Below are positions 15,959 to 22,946 of a DNA stretch of 64,000 nucleotides, piece by piece; position 1 is the first letter of the stretch, and the number at the start of each line of letters is the position of its first letter. This DNA is from Mycolicibacter terrae (GTDB lineage Bacteria; Actinomycetota; Actinomycetes; Mycobacteriales; Mycobacteriaceae). The notes under the pieces are model-generated. The model did not search any database. It was not told the DNA's origin and saw only the letters and a list, made by a program, of their open reading frames with translations. The stretch lies in the NCBI RefSeq assembly GCF_010727125.1, contig NZ_AP022564.1, positions 806,001 to 870,000 of the forward strand. The letters are read 5' to 3'. A program made the translations under genes and the position numbers.

Positions 15959-16516
15959 ATGCGACGATCGTTGGCAGTGGCGTGCGCCGTGATGGCTGCG
16001 CTCACGCAGGTCCCGAACGCCGTTGCGGCGGACGAGGTTCCCGACCTCGGCCCGCTCATCGACATCAGCGGGCCGCTGCCCGCCACCGCTGCCGACCTGC
16101 CTGAAACGCCGGACCTGGTGTTCACCACGCCCGCCGGCCTGGTGTGCCGCAAGAGTCACGGGAAGGTGACGCACATAGTGGCCTGCCAGGGGCGTTTCCC
16201 CGGCATGGCGCCGAGCACCCGCAGCGTGAGTCTTACCGCCGTGTCGGCCCGCGGGGACGGTCCGGCACTGTTTCTACCCACGGCCGCCGACGGGCTGCGC
16301 GGGGACCCCGCACGGGTACCCGCTATCACTTTGGGTATCGGTCAGAAGATCGTGTTCTGGGATTTCTCGCCCACCGAATCACTGGCCTGCGGGATCCCAC
16401 TGGGTACCGACGTGGTCTGTGTGCTCAAGGCCGCGCACGAGAACGGTCCCAAGAACGACGGCCCGGCCGTCACACACGGGTTCGTCATCTCCGCACCCCA
16501 GAGCGAAGTCTTCTAA
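15959..16516 (+). CDS. Small secreted protein with four cysteines
   Basis: A 185-residue protein beginning 12 bp after glmS with GGGAG as SD. Residues 1-23 (MRRSLAVACAVMAALTQVPN plus AVA) form a signal peptide. The mature part has four Cys (GLVCRKS, VACQG, LACGI, VVCVLK), likely two disulfides, and ends VTHGFVISAPQSEVF. I do not recognise a named family. A remnant of a second copy survives as the 3' tail at 17698-17772, which ends VTHGFVIAARQSWVF, so the gene has been duplicated locally. A secreted, disulfide-stabilised protein is the safe description; function is unknown. Confidence 0.7.
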   Translation: MRRSLAVACAVMAALTQVPNAVAADEVPDLGPLIDISGPLPATAADLPETPDLVFTTPAGLVCRKSHGKVTHIVACQGRFPGMAPSTRSVSLTAVSARGDGPALFLPTAADGLRGDPARVPAITLGIGQKIVFWDFSPTESLACGIPLGTDVVCVLKAAHENGPKNDGPAVTHGFVISAPQSEVF

Positions 16517-16600
16517 GCCGCTCCAGATACCCGGCGGCGCCGGAACCTGATTGCCGGAGCCGCAAGGGTGCCGCGCGTGCGTCGAAATCCCGGCGGCGAA

Positions 16601-16673
16601 CGAGGGGGCGATGAGACGATGCAGCCGTTGTTGTCGACCATCTCACCTGACCACGCCGGTCACCGTCGAGTGA
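16601..16673 (+). pseudogene. Decayed remnant of the glmS 3' end
   Basis: Three blocks match the end of glmS in order: GGGCGATGAGACGATGC (glmS near 15766), GCCGTTGTTGTCGACCATC (near 15836) and GGTCACCGTCGAGTGA (near 15931). The intervening parts are deleted and the stop TAA is changed to TGA. The following SD and CGACGAT just after the next start codon also resemble the sequence after intact glmS, so the copied segment ran past the stop. It cannot encode a functional product. Confidence 0.75.
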
Positions 16674-16685
16674 AGGAGATCCGTC

Positions 16686-17612
16686 TTGTCCGACGATGAT
16701 GCTGCGGCGCGGGTCCACCGGTCTCGACTGCTTCTGATCCTCGGGATGGCGGTCTTCTTCATCGCCTCCTATGTCGTCACCGTCGCGTTGTACGAACGAG
16801 CGGGATGCGGCTGCCCACGCCAACTCACGGAAGGGCAGCCGGCGGCCGACGGAACGGCCGTGATCGTCGACATCGAAGATCTCCAGACGGTGAAGGGCAC
16901 GCTGACCGGCAGGGTCACCATCACCCCGGGACCGGAACTGCTCGATCCGGGCACGCACGGGCTCACGCAAGATCTCAGCATCGCGGTGCACTCCGCGGTC
17001 ACGCCCACCAGGCGCACCTGGACCAAGGGCATGGTGCCCGGTGAGTTCCCGGTCCCGTTGACCGTCTCCGGTAATTCGGCGAAATGGCCGTTCGATCACT
17101 ACCAGACCGGGCCGATAACCGTCGACATCCTGCGCGGGGACTCCACAGTGTCGGAACGGATCTCGGTGACGTTTATCGACCATATCGCCGGCTGGAAGAA
17201 CGATATTGTCGGCGAACGCGAGGCCGGCGGCCCGTATCGGATCACGCTGCACCGGTCTCCGAGCACCATGGCTTTCGGCGCCGTGGTCGTAGGTGTCCTG
17301 GTCGCGCTGGCCGCGGTGTCCGTGGTTGTCGCGGTGCTCACCTTCCTCGGCCGGAGAAAGTTCCAGGCGCCGATGACGACGTGGTATGCGGCAATGCTTT
17401 TCGCGGTGGTCCCGCTGAGGAACGCACTGCCCGACGCTCCGCCGATCGGATCCTGGATCGACGTCACGATCACGCTCTGGGTGATCGTCGCACTGGTGAT
17501 GTCGATGCTGCTGTTCGTCTACTGCTGGTGGCGCGACCTGAAACCGGAGCCGGTTGCGCCGGCGCCTGAGGTGGTGGCGCCGCAGCCCGTCTTGACCGAG
17601 GTGGGCGGGTAA
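16686..17612 (+). CDS. DUF4436 membrane protein, Rv3435c-type
   Basis: A 308-residue membrane protein. The TTG start at 16686 is supported by AAGGAG at 16674-16679. One N-terminal membrane segment (about residues 14-37, LLLILGMAVFFIASYVVTVA) is followed by an extracytoplasmic beta-rich region of about 160 residues. Three hydrophobic segments lie near residues 198-222, 235-255 and 262-288, and the tail is Pro-rich. Length and layout match the DUF4436 family; the syntenic gene after glmS in M. tuberculosis is Rv3435c. Function is unknown. It is separated from glmS here by the small secreted-protein gene and a glmS-tail fossil. Confidence 0.8.
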   Translation: MSDDDAAARVHRSRLLLILGMAVFFIASYVVTVALYERAGCGCPRQLTEGQPAADGTAVIVDIEDLQTVKGTLTGRVTITPGPELLDPGTHGLTQDLSIAVHSAVTPTRRTWTKGMVPGEFPVPLTVSGNSAKWPFDHYQTGPITVDILRGDSTVSERISVTFIDHIAGWKNDIVGEREAGGPYRITLHRSPSTMAFGAVVVGVLVALAAVSVVVAVLTFLGRRKFQAPMTTWYAAMLFAVVPLRNALPDAPPIGSWIDVTITLWVIVALVMSMLLFVYCWWRDLKPEPVAPAPEVVAPQPVLTEVGG

Positions 17613-17629
17613 CTCGACCCCGGTCGATG

Positions 17630-17772
17630 ATCCACGGGATCCCACCGGCCCCGGATTGGTCCGGGTGCTCACAGCACCCCGGGGGAATCGGCGCAGCGTG
17701 CAACAGCGTTTCAACGGCCCGATTGTCACCCACGGTTTCGTCATCGCGGCCCGGCAAAGCTGGGTGTTCTGA
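17630..17772 (+). pseudogene. Remnant of a second copy of the four-Cys secreted protein
   Basis: The 24 codons from 17698 to the TGA at 17770 encode a tail with NGPIVTHGFVIAARQSWVF, clearly related to the end of the secreted protein at 15959 (NDGPAVTHGFVISAPQSEVF). In another frame, 17630-17690 contains HGIPPAP, comparable to CGIPLGT of the intact gene. There is no start, signal peptide or continuous frame, so it is a decayed 3' fragment. Confidence 0.65.
17661..17682 (+). terminator. Possible hairpin after the DUF4436 gene
   Basis: CCGGGTGCT-CAC-AGCACCCCGG folds into a 7-bp perfect stem (17663-17669 with 17673-17679), extended past one bulged C. It lies about 50 bp after the DUF4436 stop and could end that transcript. 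There is no T-run. Confidence 0.35.
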
Positions 17773-18223
17773 AGCCGCGTCTGGCTGGCCGAGGCGGCTA
17801 CCGGCGGTGACGGCTGGTATCGCCCAAAGCTGAGAATGGGTGCGTTGAATTGTGAACTTAATGTGGGTTACCTGTACGAGCTAAGTCGGGACGAGGTCGT
17901 TCGGGGGTTTCGTAGCTGCCCTGGGTGTGTGCGCAGCGGCGGACCCAATCTCCGGGCCGCCCGTCCGGCCGAGCAGTACCGATCGACGAATTCGCGCTGG
18001 TCGGGCCAGTATTTCGGGGCTTCATCGAGAGCAATACAGCAACAGATCCGCCCGGCGGCGGGTGGGAAAACGATCCCGGACCGCACTGCGTTGGCGGTTT
18101 TGAGGAGATTTTCCGCTAAATCAACAAAATGCTTGCCTATTAAGTTACGCGTGAGTTAAATTAACTTCCGCTGAGATTATCTCGACTGCCTAGTAGGCCT
18201 GTTCACAGAATGAGGTTTTCGCA
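17773..18223 (+). promoter_or_regulatory. Non-coding leader/promoter region of PGRS2
   Basis: About 450 bp without a credible gene. The last 120 bp is markedly AT-rich. It carries TTTCCGC at 18110-18116 (within TTTCCGCTAA, as before GjpA1) and CTTCCGC at 18165-18171. The SD for PGRS2 is weak (GAATGAGG near 18207-18214). A long regulated leader, possibly an Lsr2 target, is inferred. Confidence 0.4.
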
Positions 18224-21200
18224 ATGAGCCGTCGTCACACCAACAGTCATCGCAACCCTCAGGGTCAGAGCGGGCAGCGCCGTAACGGGATGGTCGGTGC
18301 CGGTAGCGCGGTAGCTGCGTTCTTGGCGTTCGGGATGGCCCCACTGGCGACCGCGCCGCAGGCGCAGGCCGATCTTGAGGATCTCTTCGACTTCGGTTGG
18401 CTCTCCGACTTTGGGAATCCGGCGGACGCGTCAGGCTTGGATCTGGCGCCGTCCGATATCGGCCCGGCTGCCGCGGGCCTTTTCGACATGACGACGTTGG
18501 TCGACCAATGGTTCTACACCCCGCTGCACACCGGCCTGGAGGCGTGGATCAACAGCGACCTCGGTGAGCTGGTCAACGGCGCCATCAACACCATGGCTGG
18601 GCAGTTTCTGATCGGTGACGGCACCGACGGAACGGCTGATTCCCCAGACGGCGGCGTCGGCGGATTGTGGTTCGGTGACGGCGGGGCCGGTTGGGACAGC
18701 AATGCGGCCGGCGTTGCCGGCGGTGACGGCGGAAATGCGCTCGGGTTCGGTAATGGCGGGGCCGGCGGTGACGGTGGCGCCGGCGCGGATGGTGGCGCCG
18801 GTGGTATCGGTGGGACGTTCATGGGCAATGGCGGGGCCGGCGGGGCCGGTGGTGCCGCCACTGCAGCCGACCCTGACGGCGGTAACGGTGGCGCTGGTGG
18901 TAAAGCGGTTGCCTGGTTCTTCGGCAACGGCGGGACTGGTGGTGCCGGCGCCGATGGCCTCGCCGGCAGTTTCGCCAATGGCGGCAGTGGTAACGGCGGT
19001 AGCGGCGGTAACGGCGGTATCGGCGGCACTCGAAGTGGTTTCAGCCTCGGTAACGGCGGCAACGGCGGACAGGCCGGTGCCGGTGGGAGCGGCGCCGCGG
19101 GCACTGACGCGCATCTGGACGGCGGTGCCGGCGGCCACGGCGGCAACGGTGGTGCGGCCGGCGGCAACTTCTGGAAGGGCGGAGAGATCGGGGTGGCCGC
19201 CAACGGCGGTGGCGGCGGTGCCGGCGGTTCCGCGGCCACCGCTGGCGATGGCTCGTTCCTCGGAACGGGTGGCAGCGGCGGTGCGGGTGGTAACGGCGGC
19301 GCCGCCGGCGACCCGGCCACCACCAATGTCGGCGGGACGGCCGGTAACGGTGGTGTCGGCGGCGCCGGCGGTGAGGGCCTTACCGGTGGGAGCGGCGGCA
19401 CCGGTGGTAACGGCGGCGTCGCCGCTGATGGAGCCAACGGCGCCGGTGGTGTTGGCGGCGCCGGCGGTGACGGCACCAACCTCGGTGGTAACGGCGGTAC
19501 CGGCGGCGCCGGCGCCAACGGTGGTAATGGCGGTGACGCCACCGGAGCTGTGAATGGCGCGAGAGGTGGTACCGGCGGAACCGGCGGAGCCGGCGCCAAC
19601 GGTGGTAACGGCGGTTCCGCTGTCGGCGGTGACAACACCGTTCAGACCTTCGGCGGCGACGGTGGTGTCGGCGGTGCCGGCGGTAACGGCGGTAACGGCG
19701 GCACCGGGACGTTCCAGGGTGGTAACGGCGGCGCCGGTGGCGCGGGCGCCGCCGCCGCCGGCCTGCAGGGCGACGGAAGCAACGGCGGCAACGGTGGTAA
19801 CGGCGGTGCCGCGACAGGCTGGGCCAACGACGGTTCCGTGACGGCTGCTCCGACGGGCACCGTCCTGAGCCACGCCGGTGCCGGCGGTACCGGTGGCGCC
19901 GGCGGTGGTTCCGGGATCGCGGGTGGTTCCGGTGGCGCCGGCGGCGCCGGTGGTGCCGGTGCCGACGGCGCCACGGGCAGTGGTGTCATCAGCTGGGGCG
20001 GCGACGGTGGTGCCGGTGGCGCGGGCGGCGCCAAGGGCATCCTCGGCGGAGTGGGCGGTCCCGGCGGTAACGCCGGTGACGGTGGCGACGGCACCTACAT
20101 CGGCGGCGCCGGAGGTCACGGCGGGGCCGGCGGCGGTAACGGCGGTAACGGCGGCGACAGTTCCGGTGCCACGGCTGGCGCTTTGACCGGTGCCCACGCC
20201 GGCGACGGCGGGAACGGGACCACCGGCGCGGCCGGCACCGGCGGGGCCGGAGGTAACGGCGGCAACGGCGGCAATGGCACCAATGGCGCCGATGGCGGCC
20301 ACGGTGGCAACGGTGGCGCCGGCGGTCTGGGCACCACCGGCGCCAACGGTGTCGATCCCGCCGAAGCGGCCGGAGGCGACGGCCTCGACGGAGGGGCCGG
20401 CGGCGACGGCGGCACCGGCGGTAACGGTGGCAGCTCGGACACCGGGCTCGGTGGTAACGCCGGCGCCGGCGGTGGCGGCGGTACCGGCGGTGTCGGCGGT
20501 AACGGCGGGAAGGGCGGTGTCGACGCGGCCGGCAATGGTCTGGCCGGTGGTAACGCCGGCAACGGCGGGGCCGGAGGCGCCGGCGGCATGGCCGGAACGG
20601 CTGGCAGCGGCGGCGCCGGTAGTGGTACCGCCAGCACCAACGGCGACGGCGGTAACGGCGGTAAGGGCGGTAACGGTGGTATCGGCGGCGCCGGGGCGGC
20701 GGGAGCCAGTTCCGCGACCGCCGCGGGTGCCGACGGCGGCAACGGCGGGGCCGGCGGTAACGCCGGCAACGGGGGTGTCGGCGGTGGATCTGACGGCGGT
20801 ACCGCCGGAACCGGTGGCGGCGGCGGAACCGGTGGCGTCGGCGGTGCCGGTGGTGTCGGCGGTATTGGTGGCGTCAACGGCGCGGGCCAGGGCCTGACCG
20901 GTGGGGCCGGCGGCAACGGTGGGGCCGGTGGACACAGCGGTAACGGTGGGGCCGGCGGCACGGCCACCGGGGGCGGCATCGACGGGAACGCCGGGGCCGG
21001 CGGTAACGGTGGCGTCGGCGGTGCCGGTGGTGTCGGCGGTGATGGCGGCGCCGGCAGCGACGGTGCCGACCATCTGCAGGCGGCCGGTGACGATGGCGGC
21101 AGCGGCGGGGCCGGTGGTCTCGGCGGCAAGGGCGGTGTCGGGGGCGGCGCTGACACCGGGAACGGCGGCAAGGGCGGTGTCGGCGGTGCCGGTGGTAACG

Positions 21201-21622
21201 CCGGCGTCGGCGGGTCCGGCGGTAGCGGCGGTACCAACCCCGACACCGGCAACGGCTATGCCGGCGGTGATGGCGGCGACGGCAGCAACGGCGGTGTCGG
21301 GGGCGCGGGTGGTGCCGGCGGTGCGAGCACCGGCGGTACTGCCGGCGACGCCGGTAACGGCGGCAAGGGTGGCAACGGAGCGGTCGGCGGTGCCGGTGGC
21401 AACGGTGGGGCTCCCACCGGCACTGGCACCGGCGGAAACGGCGGCAACGGCGGCGACGGCGGTGACGGCGGCAATGGGGGTGCGAGCTCGGCTACTCCCG
21501 GTAATGGCGGCACCGGCGCCCTCGGCGGCGGGGGCGGCACCGGCGGCACTGGACCGTCCGGCACAACTCCCGGCGCCGGCGGCACTGCCGGTAACGCCGG
21601 CAGCGACGGCCAGCCTGGATAA
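18224..21622 (+). CDS. PGRS-repeat surface protein with Sec-type leader (no PE domain), copy 2
   Basis: An 1132-residue protein built like copy 1 at 6942. It starts MSRRHTNSHRNPQGQSGQRR, then has a hydrophobic core (AVAAFLAFGMAPLATAP) with probable cleavage after QAQA at residue 49. A unique segment of roughly residues 50-140 includes VDQWFYTPLHTGLEAWINS and LIGDGTDGTADSPDGGVGG. More than 950 residues of GGxGG repeats follow. The C-terminus is short and without an anchor. As in copy 1 the PE domain is missing, so ESX-5 delivery is not expected. Gene 3 of the GjpA set starts 47 bp downstream in the same direction, probably in one operon. Confidence 0.8.
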   Translation: MSRRHTNSHRNPQGQSGQRRNGMVGAGSAVAAFLAFGMAPLATAPQAQADLEDLFDFGWLSDFGNPADASGLDLAPSDIGPAAAGLFDMTTLVDQWFYTPLHTGLEAWINSDLGELVNGAINTMAGQFLIGDGTDGTADSPDGGVGGLWFGDGGAGWDSNAAGVAGGDGGNALGFGNGGAGGDGGAGADGGAGGIGGTFMGNGGAGGAGGAATAADPDGGNGGAGGKAVAWFFGNGGTGGAGADGLAGSFANGGSGNGGSGGNGGIGGTRSGFSLGNGGNGGQAGAGGSGAAGTDAHLDGGAGGHGGNGGAAGGNFWKGGEIGVAANGGGGGAGGSAATAGDGSFLGTGGSGGAGGNGGAAGDPATTNVGGTAGNGGVGGAGGEGLTGGSGGTGGNGGVAADGANGAGGVGGAGGDGTNLGGNGGTGGAGANGGNGGDATGAVNGARGGTGGTGGAGANGGNGGSAVGGDNTVQTFGGDGGVGGAGGNGGNGGTGTFQGGNGGAGGAGAAAAGLQGDGSNGGNGGNGGAATGWANDGSVTAAPTGTVLSHAGAGGTGGAGGGSGIAGGSGGAGGAGGAGADGATGSGVISWGGDGGAGGAGGAKGILGGVGGPGGNAGDGGDGTYIGGAGGHGGAGGGNGGNGGDSSGATAGALTGAHAGDGGNGTTGAAGTGGAGGNGGNGGNGTNGADGGHGGNGGAGGLGTTGANGVDPAEAAGGDGLDGGAGGDGGTGGNGGSSDTGLGGNAGAGGGGGTGGVGGNGGKGGVDAAGNGLAGGNAGNGGAGGAGGMAGTAGSGGAGSGTASTNGDGGNGGKGGNGGIGGAGAAGASSATAAGADGGNGGAGGNAGNGGVGGGSDGGTAGTGGGGGTGGVGGAGGVGGIGGVNGAGQGLTGGAGGNGGAGGHSGNGGAGGTATGGGIDGNAGAGGNGGVGGAGGVGGDGGAGSDGADHLQAAGDDGGSGGAGGLGGKGGVGGGADTGNGGKGGVGGAGGNAGVGGSGGSGGTNPDTGNGYAGGDGGDGSNGGVGGAGGAGGASTGGTAGDAGNGGKGGNGAVGGAGGNGGAPTGTGTGGNGGNGGDGGDGGNGGASSATPGNGGTGALGGGGGTGGTGPSGTTPGAGGTAGNAGSDGQPG

Positions 21623-21669
21623 CGCTGCGTCCTGAAGACCAGAAGATCACCAACCATAAGGAGATGGCC

Positions 21670-22806
21670 GTGCAGTTAGCCCTTCAGCCCTATGTCACCG
21701 CGGGTATCGCGATCGCGGGCGCCAGTCTCATCGCGGTGCCTCCGGCGGCGGCGCCGTTGCCCGGCGTCGCCGAGATCCAGGCCCCGGCGGTCCAGCTCAC
21801 CGGCGCGTGGGAAGACGCTTTCAACGCCGGGTCCGCCAATCTGTCGCAACTGGTCAACAACTACGGCTTGGCGCCCGGCGTGGGCTTCCAGCAGAGCCTC
21901 GTCAACATGGTCGGCTTCATGCAGTTGCTGATCAATGACCCGGCGAATATCAGCACCGTCGCCGAGCAGATGCAGGACAACATCAAGGCGGTGTTCTCGT
22001 CCTACGATCTGCTCAACGCCGACGACGCGACGGTGGCCGCGACGACCGCCTTCACCGTGGCCAGCGACCACACCCTCCTGCTGAGTCAGATTCCCGGCTT
22101 CCTCCCGGCAGATATCGATCCCGACATGGTGACCACGGTCCTCAACTTCTTGTCGTCACCGCTGAGCGGCATCATCATGGGTTCGCTGGGTCCGGCCATC
22201 GCCCCCTGGGTGGCGCTGTCGAACAGCATCACCGACGGCGACAGCTTCACCGACATCATCGCCAACATGGTCGGCGCCTACTTCAACGGTGCCACCCTCA
22301 ACCTCAACTTCCTGCTGCCGCTGATCAACGACGCGGGTCTACTGCCGGCACCCATGGAGATAGACAACCTGGAGTTCGCCTTCGGCGGGCTGCTCACCGG
22401 TGGCGACGTGGCCCACGGGCCGTGGCAGGTCTTCGACTCCAACGGAGACGTCGCTGCATCGGTGCCCGTTGTCGGCGGCTCCATCATCAACAGCCTCGGC
22501 ATCAATCTCCTGGGTGTTCCTGTCCTTGGCAGTCTCGGCTTCGATGGCCACGCGATCGGCCCGATGGGGGCGTGGCTGAGCTTCTCGGAACTGGCCGCCC
22601 AATTGCTCGGCGCGGGCTGGAACGAGGTAGGCGACGGCAAGGGGGCGCCAACCGGACCTGTCCTACCGCCCTGGGCCGGGGTCGATTTCCCCACCGTCCC
22701 CGATGACTACTTCGGCGGCGCCGAGGCGGGCGGCATGGCAGCCACCGACTTCTGGAGCCACTTGAGCGACGCCGTGACCGACTTCCAGTGGGGCGACCTC
22801 TTCTAG
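21670..22806 (+). CDS. GjpA-family outer-membrane porin-like protein, copy 3
   Basis: A 378-residue exported protein. The GTG at 21670 is preferred: AGGAG (21659-21663) abuts the ATG at 21664 but lies 6 bases from the GTG, exactly as in copy 1. The N-terminus is LQPYVTAGIAIAGASLIAVP, then PAVQLTGAWEDAFN. It shares VLNFLSSPLSGIIMGSLGPA, FNGATLNLNFLLPLINDAG, FAFGGLLTGG and VGGSIINSLG with the other copies and ends in aromatic/acidic residues. It lies between PGRS2 and FAAL3, all three in the same direction, which is the most compact form of the recurring module in this window. Confidence 0.7.
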   Translation: MQLALQPYVTAGIAIAGASLIAVPPAAAPLPGVAEIQAPAVQLTGAWEDAFNAGSANLSQLVNNYGLAPGVGFQQSLVNMVGFMQLLINDPANISTVAEQMQDNIKAVFSSYDLLNADDATVAATTAFTVASDHTLLLSQIPGFLPADIDPDMVTTVLNFLSSPLSGIIMGSLGPAIAPWVALSNSITDGDSFTDIIANMVGAYFNGATLNLNFLLPLINDAGLLPAPMEIDNLEFAFGGLLTGGDVAHGPWQVFDSNGDVAASVPVVGGSIINSLGINLLGVPVLGSLGFDGHAIGPMGAWLSFSELAAQLLGAGWNEVGDGKGAPTGPVLPPWAGVDFPTVPDDYFGGAEAGGMAATDFWSHLSDAVTDFQWGDLF

Positions 22807-22946
22807 AGTCCGCTTCTGGAACTGCCGCTACCGAGGGCGTCGTCGGTGGGCGGCCGGGCCGGCGTTCACGAACTGAGCTGAGACGGCTGGGATCTCGCTA
22901 GGGTGCACCTCACCAGGATGAATCGCACGACCGTTGAGGAGACGAG

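Noticed and set aside
14063..16174. 703-codon minus-strand frame opposite glmS
   Set aside because: Antisense shadow of a canonical glmS; His/Gly/Arg/Val-rich composition and no recognisable motif.
17836..18159. 107-codon frame upstream of PGRS2
   Set aside because: No SD, mixed composition, runs into the AT-rich promoter; better read as leader sequence.
18431..21073. 880-codon open frame on the minus strand through PGRS2, and similar ones through PGRS1 (7374-9770)
   Set aside because: Mirror frames of GC-rich GGxGG repeats; low-complexity Ala/Thr/Val/Gly or Pro-rich products without a start context.
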